Assembly: GCA_937128505.1 (NCBI GenBank)
Contig: CAKZMM010000042.1
Span: forward strand, 1 to 64,000
Origin: an uncultured Thermogutta sp.
Lineage (GTDB): Bacteria; Planctomycetota; Planctomycetia; Pirellulales; Thermoguttaceae
Reading direction: 5' to 3'
Length of the DNA stretch: 64,000 nucleotides
This document shows, one piece after another, positions 56,391 to 64,000 of the stretch. The first letter of the stretch is position 1; every line of letters begins with the position of its first letter. A program made the translations under genes and the position numbers. The notes beneath the pieces were generated by a model that saw nothing but the letters and a program-made list of their open reading frames with translations, had not been told where the DNA came from and did not search any database.

Positions 56391-58223
56391 TCACCTGGTG
56401 GGGGGATAGAAAGGCCAAATCCACGGAATCAACGTCAAGACGCACACGGCAACGATAAGGTTCATAAGGATGCCCAGTTTCAAGTAATCACGCGGCTGGT
56501 AACCGCCTGGCCCCATGACCATCAAATTCGTCTGATAGCCGACGGGGGTGAGAAAACTCATGGAAGCTGCCATGGTGATAGCCATGATGAACGGCCGGGG
56601 GTCATAGCCGCCCGCATCCGCTGCGGAAAGGGCAATGGGTAATATCATGGCTGCCACCGCGACATTTGTGATAAACTCGGTTAAAAGCGATCCCAAAACG
56701 AAAAGAATTCCTAAAAGCAAATAGGGGTGGCCTGAAACCCCTTGAACTAGGATTTGCGAAATTGCATCAGCGGCTTTCGTACTTTCAAGAGCCTTCCCCA
56801 ATCCCACAGCCGCACCAATCGTGATTAAGACTTGCAAATCAATGGAATTACGGGCTTGACCTGGCGAAACACATCGGGTCAAAACCATCGCTAAAGCCAC
56901 GAACACCGCCCCGACGGCCGGTTCCCCGATCGCGGGAAGCCACGCCCGGATTTGCTCTACATTCCGCAGCAGTAACCACAGTACAAACCCCCCCAGCAAT
57001 AGCCCGGCGATCCATGCCCGCTCATGCCGGGGCGGTTCCGAGCCTTCTACACTGGCCACCAAGTAAAAGTCGCGACTATGACGGAATCGGGCCGTGAAAT
57101 CCGTCCGCGTCTGCAAGAGCAGGGTGTCGCCGGGTTGCAGTTCGATATCGCCGATTTTCCGCGGCAATCGCTCCCCGTTACGATGCACGGCAATAACGAC
57201 CGCGTTGTACATCCGCCGGAAATTAGCTTCGCGGATGGTTTGCCCGATTAAAGGAGAAGATCGCGACACCACGGCTTCGCAAAGATGACGTCCGCGCTGC
57301 GATCTCGGATCAAGTCGGAACCGCAGCTCCCCCGCCGGTCGGAGGCCCGGAATCTTCACTAGGTCGACGATCGTAGTGACCACCCCGGTGAAGACAAGTC
57401 GATCCCCCTCGTGAATGATGTCTTCCGGGGTCACCGGGGTAATGATGTGTCCATCGCGGTCAATCTCGATGAGAAAGAGCCCTCTCAAATGCCGAAGTCC
57501 CGCCTCTTCCACAGTTTTGCCCGCCAATCGGCACCCGGGCTCAACAATCATTTCCACCAGGTATTCCCGAGCCTCTTTTTCCAACCTCTCCACCAAATCA
57601 GTTCGGTTCGGAAGCAAGTGGTAGCCGACAGTTAGAAGAAAAAGTGCCCCGACAATCGCGACCGGTAAACCCACATACCCGATTTCGAACAGGTGCATGG
57701 GGCGGAGCCCCGCCTCGACAATCAAGCCGTTGACCACAATATTCGTACTTGTTCCAATCAATGAACAGGTTCCGCCCAAGATCGCCAAGAAACTCACCGG
57801 CATGAGGAGCTTCGACGGGGAAATCCCCCTTTGCCGACACCACAGTAGCACTGCCGGAACAAACATCGCCACCACGGGCGTATTGTTTACAAACGCAGAG
57901 ACGAATAGGAGGGTCGGGGCTAACCGAAGGAGTGCTTCTCGGGCTGATCCCGCGGACCCCAGCAGTTGGTAAACAGCCCAGTCCAACAAACCTGTGGCCT
58001 GAAGCCCACTTGCCACGACAAATAAGGCAGCAATAGTAATGACGGCGGGGTTGGCAAAACCCGCCAGCGCTTGCCGCGGCTCAAGGGCCCCACACAAGAC
58101 CACAATGACAAGTCCACTGGTAAACAAAATATCGGTGGGTATAGGAATGCGTAACTGCATGACAAGGAAAATGCCAATAGTTACGCCTATTGTGATCCAT
58201 GCGGTAAAGGGCAAGCTAAACAT
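56391..58223 (-). CDS. SLC13-family anion transporter with two TrkA-C domains
   Basis: The 610-residue protein has two membrane halves around a soluble centre. The first half contains 'LFVSAFVNNTPVVAMFVPAV' and 'GTCSLIGTSTNIVVNGLIVE' (the SNT motif type of DASS carriers). The centre (residues about 210-395) holds two TrkA-C (RCK_C) regulatory domains ('GLFLIEIDRDGHIITPVTPE', 'MYNAVVIAVHRNGERLPRKI'). The second half has 'LLTEFITNVAVAAMILPIAL' and 'SFLTPVGYQTNLMVMGPGGY'. The family imports sulfate, dicarboxylates or other anions with sodium or protons. Sulfate uptake or export would suit a sulfatase-rich region, but this is inference. It is likely the last gene of its own transcript; the ATG is preceded by a weak GGGA. 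Confidence 0.9.
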   Translation of the reverse strand: MFSLPFTAWITIGVTIGIFLVMQLRIPIPTDILFTSGLVIVVLCGALEPRQALAGFANPAVITIAALFVVASGLQATGLLDWAVYQLLGSAGSAREALLRLAPTLLFVSAFVNNTPVVAMFVPAVLLWCRQRGISPSKLLMPVSFLAILGGTCSLIGTSTNIVVNGLIVEAGLRPMHLFEIGYVGLPVAIVGALFLLTVGYHLLPNRTDLVERLEKEAREYLVEMIVEPGCRLAGKTVEEAGLRHLRGLFLIEIDRDGHIITPVTPEDIIHEGDRLVFTGVVTTIVDLVKIPGLRPAGELRFRLDPRSQRGRHLCEAVVSRSSPLIGQTIREANFRRMYNAVVIAVHRNGERLPRKIGDIELQPGDTLLLQTRTDFTARFRHSRDFYLVASVEGSEPPRHERAWIAGLLLGGFVLWLLLRNVEQIRAWLPAIGEPAVGAVFVALAMVLTRCVSPGQARNSIDLQVLITIGAAVGLGKALESTKAADAISQILVQGVSGHPYLLLGILFVLGSLLTEFITNVAVAAMILPIALSAADAGGYDPRPFIMAITMAASMSFLTPVGYQTNLMVMGPGGYQPRDYLKLGILMNLIVAVCVLTLIPWIWPFYPPTR

Positions 58224-59663
58224 CTCAGATAATTCCCGTAACCTTAACGGTAAGTGGACTTTTTGATCGGAAACCGTACGCGAAAACGACCCAGAGCTCC
58301 TATTTCACCTATAGTACTCTTATCCCCGATTTCACCGTGACTCATGGCAGCTTTATCACAGCAGCGGTAGTTCTTTCGCTACAAACTTCATTAGGCATCG
58401 ATGGCCGCACAGACCAGCCTGTGGAGGCTTCGGGTCCTTCTCTACACCCCCATTTAGAATTCTAATCCGCTCAAATCTAAATCAAACACACAAACTTTGT
58501 CAACATAATTGCGGACAGGGATGTCTTTACAGGTATGGCAAATTTCGATGCCGGGAGCGGAAGAGGCTTTTCGAACACGGATTTCGATTACCGAATTTGA
58601 TGCCTGGGCTACGAGGAGGTTTTTACACTCTCTCGATCGAGTGTTAGGGTGAGGGGGTCCTGCGGCGTGGAACATTTCATGAGTGAGTGCCCGGCGAGAA
58701 TCATTCGGTTTTGTAAGCATTAAATAATCGCGACCAGCAGCGCGCCGTTCCGCTGAGAATCACCGGCGATATTATCCTCCACTTTTAATTTTTTCGCGCA
58801 CCTCATCCCATGTCATTCTCTAAGCTTGCCTGAGGATCGGCAGGGCCTGCACCAAGAAGGAGATTTGGAGGCCAATTCGCGCGGCCACTCCGTCACGGGA
58901 CTCTGACGACTCGGCCACGAGCTGCCTCCAAAGACACCTTGGTCCAGAAATCCGTGTCACTAACTAGCGAATTTACAGGGTCAAAAAATCCGACGCTTAA
59001 GTTCAGATCAAAAAGCCTTGGGTACGGGCAAAAAAGGATTAAAGAATTACTAATCGCTCGCGGCCGAATTGCCCTCAGACGGAGCATTTTAACGCATTCT
59101 GCCCCCAATTCTCGGGTAATTGATGCCCTAGAGATCCAGCGAACGTTTCAAAGGTCTTCGGCGAAGGATGCTCTTTGGATGGAAATTATCACAAAGGTCC
59201 GCCCGAGATTCCATGAAAGATTTTGCGGAAAAACCGATCCGATAAAGCGGAGGTCCTAGAGAAGCGACCAAAAAATTTTTGCGTCGCCACCAGATGTTCC
59301 ACGATGGTAGTAGCATGTTCGCATCAGTGTGTAAAGCTTAACTAATCGGATCCCCTTCGCACATCCACCCCGCGAATTCTCGGCATAACCGGTCACGTTT
59401 ACCGCGGATCAATCGCGAAAATCACTCTAAATGCTACAAGTTTTTCCGCTCAACCAGGCTCAATAGACCCCGAAGTGCCCCCGGACCTCCTCAAGGCCCT
59501 TAATTGCCTAATGCACCCACTCTCTCCAGCCCGATACGGTAATCGGTGACTGAGGATTGTTCAAGTCCTCACTCTTGCATTATCCCACCTTCGACCTTCG
59601 AAATCCTGATGACATCCCTCACGCAGCTCGAGCCTGGTTACCAATCAGGGAGGACACCTGACA
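58224..59663. other. 1.4-kb divergent spacer with one doubtful small gene
   Basis: The only coding candidate is the short minus-strand frame 58454-58720, listed separately. The rest is AT-richer spacer with no recognised element. GGGAGG before 59664 is the ribosome-binding site of the giant gene. Confidence 0.5.
58454..58720 (-). CDS. Possible small Cys-containing protein, doubtful
   Basis: The 88-residue translation has a plausible composition and pattern in its second half ('SNSVIEIRVRKASSAPGIEI', 'CHTCKDIPVRNYVDK', 'VCVFDLDLSG'), including a CxxC pair, and its codon use looks similar to neighbouring genes. No Shine-Dalgarno precedes the ATG and no family is recognised. It could be the remnant of a larger gene. 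Confidence 0.25.
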   Translation of the reverse strand: MLTKPNDSRRALTHEMFHAAGPPHPNTRSRECKNLLVAQASNSVIEIRVRKASSAPGIEICHTCKDIPVRNYVDKVCVFDLDLSGLEF

Positions 59664-62600
59664 ATGAGAGCCTTCTGCCTTCCATTATCCTGGGCATTGG
59701 TACTTCTTGGTGGCATCAGCCTTTCGCAACTTTTACCAGGGTTAGTGTGTTCTGCCAAAGCCGAAGAGACTTTCTGTCGACCAGAAGCCGTCGAAAGTTT
59801 TGCAGACGATGAACATTTTTGGGACCGAGGAGAGCTCCCACCGCCGGATCCGGTCCTGATGCATGTGGAAAACGAAAACGATCTTGTTCGATGGTTATCT
59901 CCTCAATCCGCAAGCGGAGAAGAAAGTGTCCAACAAAAGGCCACCTCGTTTGAAAACTACGAGGCGTGGGAATGGTGGACCGAGCCCTCATGGCCTGCAA
60001 CGAGCGATGAATCCCACGGCAACACGATGGAATCTTCCGACTCGGCAAAGTTCGGGGCCCCGTTTGAGCATGAAGCCGATAGCGAAATGGGCGGTTCATC
60101 CGAAGGTGAGGACGCGGCCCAGATTCAGCCGGATTCACCGAGTCGTTACGAGTACTTTGTCGACGAATACCACTTCCGCTACGGGAACTTGCTTGCGGCC
60201 GATGCACAACGGCAATCGACAAATATCCCGAGCGATGGGAGCCGTTCTCACGTGGCCACGCAAAGTACCATCGAACACGCCGGGTGTTGGCCGCAGTCGA
60301 CCACTGATTATGCGGATGATTATGCGGATCCCGAGTGGGCCATTTATGGGTACGGTTGCTCGGGGAGCCAATCGTTCTCTTATGAAACTGCTGCCGAAAG
60401 GAAGACGAGCACTCGTGGTGCAACTAGCTGTGATTTTGGGAGGGAAACATCACAGCCCACTGCCAGCTTCGAGGGTCTGACTGAAGCGTATTCTGCCGAA
60501 GAGCCCGTGTATGGCGATGCCTATTGGGAAACCGCGCAGCAGACAAGGGATCCTGCCAACTCCTCAGAAAATTTGCCAGCGTATGCCGAGTGGGAATGCC
60601 AATACGACGTCTGGAGCGGGTACTCGGAAAGCAACGTGTGTACGGCCGAATCGCAGGTCCTGGAAACTGAATTCCGTTCCCACAACAACTGGGCGACCTC
60701 GCCGATAAGGGATTGGGATCAGCCCACGTTTGATTCGGAATCCTCCAGATCGGACGCAGCCAGGGTAAAACCCGAAGGCAGGGAGAGCTCTTGGGATGAC
60801 CCGGGCTTTTGGTGCAAGTACTACGGGTATGAGTCAAGCGAGAGTTCCGTCGACGAGGCGGCCGCGGACAGTGGGATTTCGCAATCCGAGGTAATGGAGC
60901 AGCCCGTCGGCGATCCGTCTGCTACCGAACCTTACTCCACAGAGGAGACCGACACTTGGGGTTCATACTCTCGCTATCACGAGGGGCCATACGGCTACAT
61001 GCGGTACCGGGCGGGATATTCTTCTTGGGGCGACGCATTAAAAGATGAAACCACACTCACAACGTCGCGGTTCGCTGACACAGGTTTTTCTGCGGATGTT
61101 TCTGCGGAAACTGCTCGCGATGCCGCCGAGCCAGATCTAGGTGTTACGGATTCCGCAGAAATGAGCGGCGGGTCGGGGGTTACCCGCTTCGAGTATCCCG
61201 AGCAAGATTGGGCCCAAAATTACGATGAATTTGACGGCTATTACGAGCCTGAGGATTACGGGCCCTATGGACAATCGTCAAGTCCATCGCAAACGGCGGG
61301 AGCCAAATGGAATTTCGAAGGGTTGAATGAAGCGAACTTTACCGAACAAAACCGCGGGTCCGCTACTTCCTTAGACGGTCTCCATGCATCCCAGTTGCAC
61401 CAACCATTTGAACCTCTTTCTACGACTGAAACAGACCTCGCCAAGGAAGCCTGCATCCAGGATGCGTACGGTGAGGGTGAATCTTATGAATCGGCAATCC
61501 TCGAAAAATTCTACGGGGAGAGCCGCGGCGGGTCAGCAGCTAGGCCACAGACCCCGGAGCCATTTTCCCGCAAGCAGGCATCGCAAGGCAGTGCTCCCAC
61601 TTCGCCAGCGAATTCAAACGGTGTTTTGAGCGGCGATAAGGCCCAAGCTTGGTCCCCCAACGCGAATCTATACCCTGAGTATGTATATCCTGAGGATCAA
61701 TTTGATTGGTCGGGTACGGAGTCAGCACCGTTTTCGTGGGAGCTCGGTTCTCCGGCAATGCCTGCGCCGGGTAGGGGGCTAAATCAAATCCAGGATTCGC
61801 AATCCACTTCCGAAGAAGCGCAGTATTCGGACTATGGATTCCAGGGCTACCCAGAGTATCTAAGCGAGTATGCCGAAGACCATCCCGCCACCACTAAGGA
61901 AAACTCAACTTCCTCCGAGGAATGGGTTCCCGAGGATGTTTGCGAGGAGGACTGGCTCGGAGATCAGCCTGCCACCAATGAAGCTTGCGAGGATATGCAG
62001 GGGATGTCGGCGGAAGAGTATCCGTGTGAGGACTATCAGTGGTCTGTAGAGGCTTCGATGACCGAGTGGGATGATCCAGCTTCTGACAGTCAGGAAATCC
62101 TCGGCCACGAGATGAGCCAAACGGACGCTTATGATGCTAACGAGGATGAAGCACTTTCCGAAGAGTCCTGGGATGCGGAAGATGTAGACATCTGGAAAGA
62201 TGCTGGCGAGCCTTCGGGCGATCAAGCCGATTCCACGATGACTTATGAAGCGTTTGGCCCGGCGGAGCGTTCGGCCTACTATCCCTGGGAAGGAGAACCC
62301 GGTTACCCCTGGGGAATTGAAGAAGCTGAGCGCGGCTTCCATTGCACGGATAGTTGGGCTGAACCAAAACCGGAAGCCGCCACGATCGAGCCACGCGAAA
62401 CTCAGTTTTCAGATTCGGCTTGTGTCGATGAGCTTAAAAACTCCCTAAGCAACTTCGGCAGGCAGGAGCACGGCATATCGCCGGATCGTGCCAAGTATCA
62501 TTGGTGGTGCGCGGAAGATCCCTATGTTTACTCCGAAGGTGTGGATCTGACTCACACCCAATATGGTGCCCAGGCCACTGCGAGCGAAGCTTCCCCGAGC

Positions 62601-63641
62601 TTTACGAAGCAAACGCTCAGTCTTCCTCAATCACCAACCGGAAAGACCGTGAGCCGGGAAGACGGTAGCTCAACCTGGTCGTGGGATGATTCCTTCAGCC
62701 GACTGCACGGTGAGCCGGGCGAACCGCTCTATACATATGAGGAAGAATTCGGCGAGAGTGAGTGGCTCGAGCTTGAGGAGTCGGGCGGTTATCCCTACTA
62801 TGGTCGGCCGGTCCAAGAGAGCGAGGGAAACTTCGGCGAATTCGGTCCCAACGATTTCGGAGTACCGCGCGGCAAGGCATCGCCGGGTAGTTCGATGTTC
62901 GACTCATCGGAGCTTACTCCGAGCCGGCCGAGCGAGCAAAGCAGCCTGATCCAAAGCGGGCTAGAGCTTTTTGCCCTGCATGCTCGGGATTTGCTGAGCT
63001 CGATGGATATCGACCTACTTCGCCAACTGAACGAGATGGCGACAGAACCGGCGACCATCCGGGCAACGGTCTTAGAGGAATACTTGAGCGTACTGGGGTG
63101 GCACGCCGGCGAGTTGGCAGCCCGTTTGGAGAGCCTTACCGGCTTAGGGATTATTCACTTAGCAAGGGATCCCGCGGATGCGGCCGCCCTATTGGCAGCC
63201 TGCCGATTGGTGGAACGGGACGAGCTGGGGCTTGAAGAGGCCGTGAGGGTACTTCGACGCACTCTTGAAAACCGGTCTTCCAACTGGGGCCACCAAGTGG
63301 CCGAACTTTTGGGCGATTGGTATGAGGCGGATGGAATGTCCGATGGTAGTGCCAACGATCTCCCCGCGAATACTGCCCCGTTCAGTCGCGCGGAGAAAAA
63401 CAAAGGCGGCAAGTCGGACTCACTACCGCCCAGGTCAAGCTCGCAGGCGGCCGATCATGGGCGAAAAGCGGTGGATCAAGCCGCTACCAGCGAAGAGGCG
63501 CAAGCGATAGCTGCCAACCCGTTAGGAGTTGCCATCTCAGCTGTTACCGAATCTTTGACCTGGGGGATCCACACGGTGCGGACGAGCGTGGTAGAGCCTT
63601 TTGTTGAAGCTGTCGAGGAGGTCATCCAGGAGCAATTTTAA
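59664..63641 (+). CDS. Giant acidic, Tyr/Trp-rich secreted protein of unknown function
   Basis: The 1325-residue protein has a clear signal peptide ('LSWALVLLGGISLSQLLPGL' to about residue 31). Residues 40-1080 are low complexity: very rich in Glu, Asp, Ser, Tyr and Trp, with recurring short patterns such as 'EYPEQDW', 'YGYESSES', 'DYADDYADPEW' and 'YPWEGEPGYPWGIEE', and hardly any hydrophobic core residues. Its charge must be strongly negative. Residues about 1092-1222 form an ordered helical domain ('FALHARDLLSSMDIDLLRQL', 'EEYLSVLGWHAGELAARLES', 'EEAVRVLRRTLENRSS'), followed by a polar linker and a C-terminal amphipathic helix ('VVEPFVEAVEEVIQEQF'). Cysteines are few but scattered. GGGAGG precedes the ATG. 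The composition suggests a secreted, disordered cell-envelope or matrix protein; no family is recognised. Confidence 0.8.
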   Translation: MRAFCLPLSWALVLLGGISLSQLLPGLVCSAKAEETFCRPEAVESFADDEHFWDRGELPPPDPVLMHVENENDLVRWLSPQSASGEESVQQKATSFENYEAWEWWTEPSWPATSDESHGNTMESSDSAKFGAPFEHEADSEMGGSSEGEDAAQIQPDSPSRYEYFVDEYHFRYGNLLAADAQRQSTNIPSDGSRSHVATQSTIEHAGCWPQSTTDYADDYADPEWAIYGYGCSGSQSFSYETAAERKTSTRGATSCDFGRETSQPTASFEGLTEAYSAEEPVYGDAYWETAQQTRDPANSSENLPAYAEWECQYDVWSGYSESNVCTAESQVLETEFRSHNNWATSPIRDWDQPTFDSESSRSDAARVKPEGRESSWDDPGFWCKYYGYESSESSVDEAAADSGISQSEVMEQPVGDPSATEPYSTEETDTWGSYSRYHEGPYGYMRYRAGYSSWGDALKDETTLTTSRFADTGFSADVSAETARDAAEPDLGVTDSAEMSGGSGVTRFEYPEQDWAQNYDEFDGYYEPEDYGPYGQSSSPSQTAGAKWNFEGLNEANFTEQNRGSATSLDGLHASQLHQPFEPLSTTETDLAKEACIQDAYGEGESYESAILEKFYGESRGGSAARPQTPEPFSRKQASQGSAPTSPANSNGVLSGDKAQAWSPNANLYPEYVYPEDQFDWSGTESAPFSWELGSPAMPAPGRGLNQIQDSQSTSEEAQYSDYGFQGYPEYLSEYAEDHPATTKENSTSSEEWVPEDVCEEDWLGDQPATNEACEDMQGMSAEEYPCEDYQWSVEASMTEWDDPASDSQEILGHEMSQTDAYDANEDEALSEESWDAEDVDIWKDAGEPSGDQADSTMTYEAFGPAERSAYYPWEGEPGYPWGIEEAERGFHCTDSWAEPKPEAATIEPRETQFSDSACVDELKNSLSNFGRQEHGISPDRAKYHWWCAEDPYVYSEGVDLTHTQYGAQATASEASPSFTKQTLSLPQSPTGKTVSREDGSSTWSWDDSFSRLHGEPGEPLYTYEEEFGESEWLELEESGGYPYYGRPVQESEGNFGEFGPNDFGVPRGKASPGSSMFDSSELTPSRPSEQSSLIQSGLELFALHARDLLSSMDIDLLRQLNEMATEPATIRATVLEEYLSVLGWHAGELAARLESLTGLGIIHLARDPADAAALLAACRLVERDELGLEEAVRVLRRTLENRSSNWGHQVAELLGDWYEADGMSDGSANDLPANTAPFSRAEKNKGGKSDSLPPRSSSQAADHGRKAVDQAATSEEAQAIAANPLGVAISAVTESLTWGIHTVRTSVVEPFVEAVEEVIQEQF

Positions 63642-63870
63642 GGCCGATTGGCCGACTCTAATTGATTCGCACAGGGTGGTTCGTTTAGCCTCCAAGTGCG
63701 GAAACCTTCGGTCTAGCATCCGCGGAAATGCCTACGTAGAGTAGGGAATTAACGTTGGGTAAACATCCGATAAACCGCCCCAACACCGCAAAAGTGCTCC
63801 GAGTTGCCGCGGTGGCACTAACCTTCTGACGTAGATCACAACCCTTAAAACTAGCCACAAAGATCCTTTT
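63642..63870. other. 3' region between giant gene and terminator
   Basis: 230 bp between the stop and the terminator; either a long 3' UTR or space for a small RNA. Nothing is recognised. Confidence 0.45.
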
Positions 63871-63871
63871 G

Positions 63872-63901
63872 GCCCGGTCGGCTTCTCGACCGGGCTTTTT
63901 T
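63872..63901 (+). terminator. Rho-independent terminator
   Basis: GCCCGGTCG (63872-63880) pairs perfectly with CGACCGGGC (63887-63895) across a 6-nt loop and is followed by six Ts. It is the most canonical terminator in the window and probably ends the transcript of the giant acidic protein gene or of a small RNA just before it. Confidence 0.92.
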
Positions 63902-64000
63902 GTTTTGCACAGAGACTCTAATCTTCGATCCTCATTTTCGCTATACTGTCGCGGTTACCTGTTTATTTTGCCGCTTTTTTGGCCGACAAGCTTGCAAGCT

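Overview
The window looks like chromosomal DNA of a planctomycete, most likely of the Pirellulales type. This is inferred from the gene repertoire, not from a marker gene: no rRNA or tRNA gene was found. The indicators are formylglycine sulfatases, several Gfo/Idh/MocA oxidoreductases (two with twin-arginine signals), a ThuA-like protein, a DUF1559 '[23 protein letters not shown]' prepilin-like protein ending in an H-x9-DG motif, a DUF6259 glycosidase-like protein, a URO-D family protein, very large secreted proteins with vWA or low-complexity regions, and a low coding density. I count about 42 kb of convincing coding sequence in 64 kb. Many spacers exceed 700 bp, and some hold decayed genes and short two-copy tandem duplications.

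Layout. 0-6 kb: a TPR-like exported protein, a frameshifted sulfatase pseudogene, then three pseudopilin or PilX-like genes in a row. 6-18 kb: a DUF6259 glycosidase-like protein, an SDR epimerase, an L-lactate permease, a ThuA-like protein, aconitase AcnA and a small membrane-anchored protein. 19-27 kb: a minus-strand pair (Gfo/Idh/MocA then URO-D family), a CAP-domain protein, and an ATGA-coupled pair of a Tat-exported DUF362 protein and a NapH/NapG-like polyferredoxin fusion. 27-33 kb: a solitary MraZ, an IS5-type transposase remnant, a Tat-type Gfo/Idh/MocA protein and an M28 peptidase with two PDZ domains. 34-36 kb: a clear cobalamin riboswitch whose only downstream gene on that strand is a DUF1559 pseudopilin-like gene, closed by a strong bidirectional terminator. 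36-45 kb: a 1395-residue vWA/STN/DUF2135-like surface protein, a long spacer, a roughly 350-nt multi-helix RNA candidate, and an MsbA-like ABC exporter. 46-58 kb: an intact sulfatase, a phosphodiester glycosidase, a FabZ-like dehydratase, an aminotransferase, another Tat-type Gfo/Idh/MocA protein, a DegP-like protease and an SLC13/TrkA-C transporter. 59-64 kb: one giant, acidic, Tyr/Trp-rich secreted protein of 1325 residues.

How the genes work together. Much of the content fits degradation of complex, often sulfated, polysaccharides at the cell envelope: sulfatases, DUF6259, the phosphodiester glycosidase, the Gfo/Idh and ThuA proteins, and the organic-acid permeases. The rest is surface structure, either pseudopilins or giant secreted proteins. 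The two strongest leads are RNA-based. One is the cobalamin riboswitch apparently controlling a pseudopilin-like gene. The other is the orphan structured RNA near 42.3-42.6 kb, which carries four mutually complementary copies of one 8-nt sequence and may be a HEARO/omega-RNA-like element without its nuclease. Everything here was read by eye; no database search was possible.
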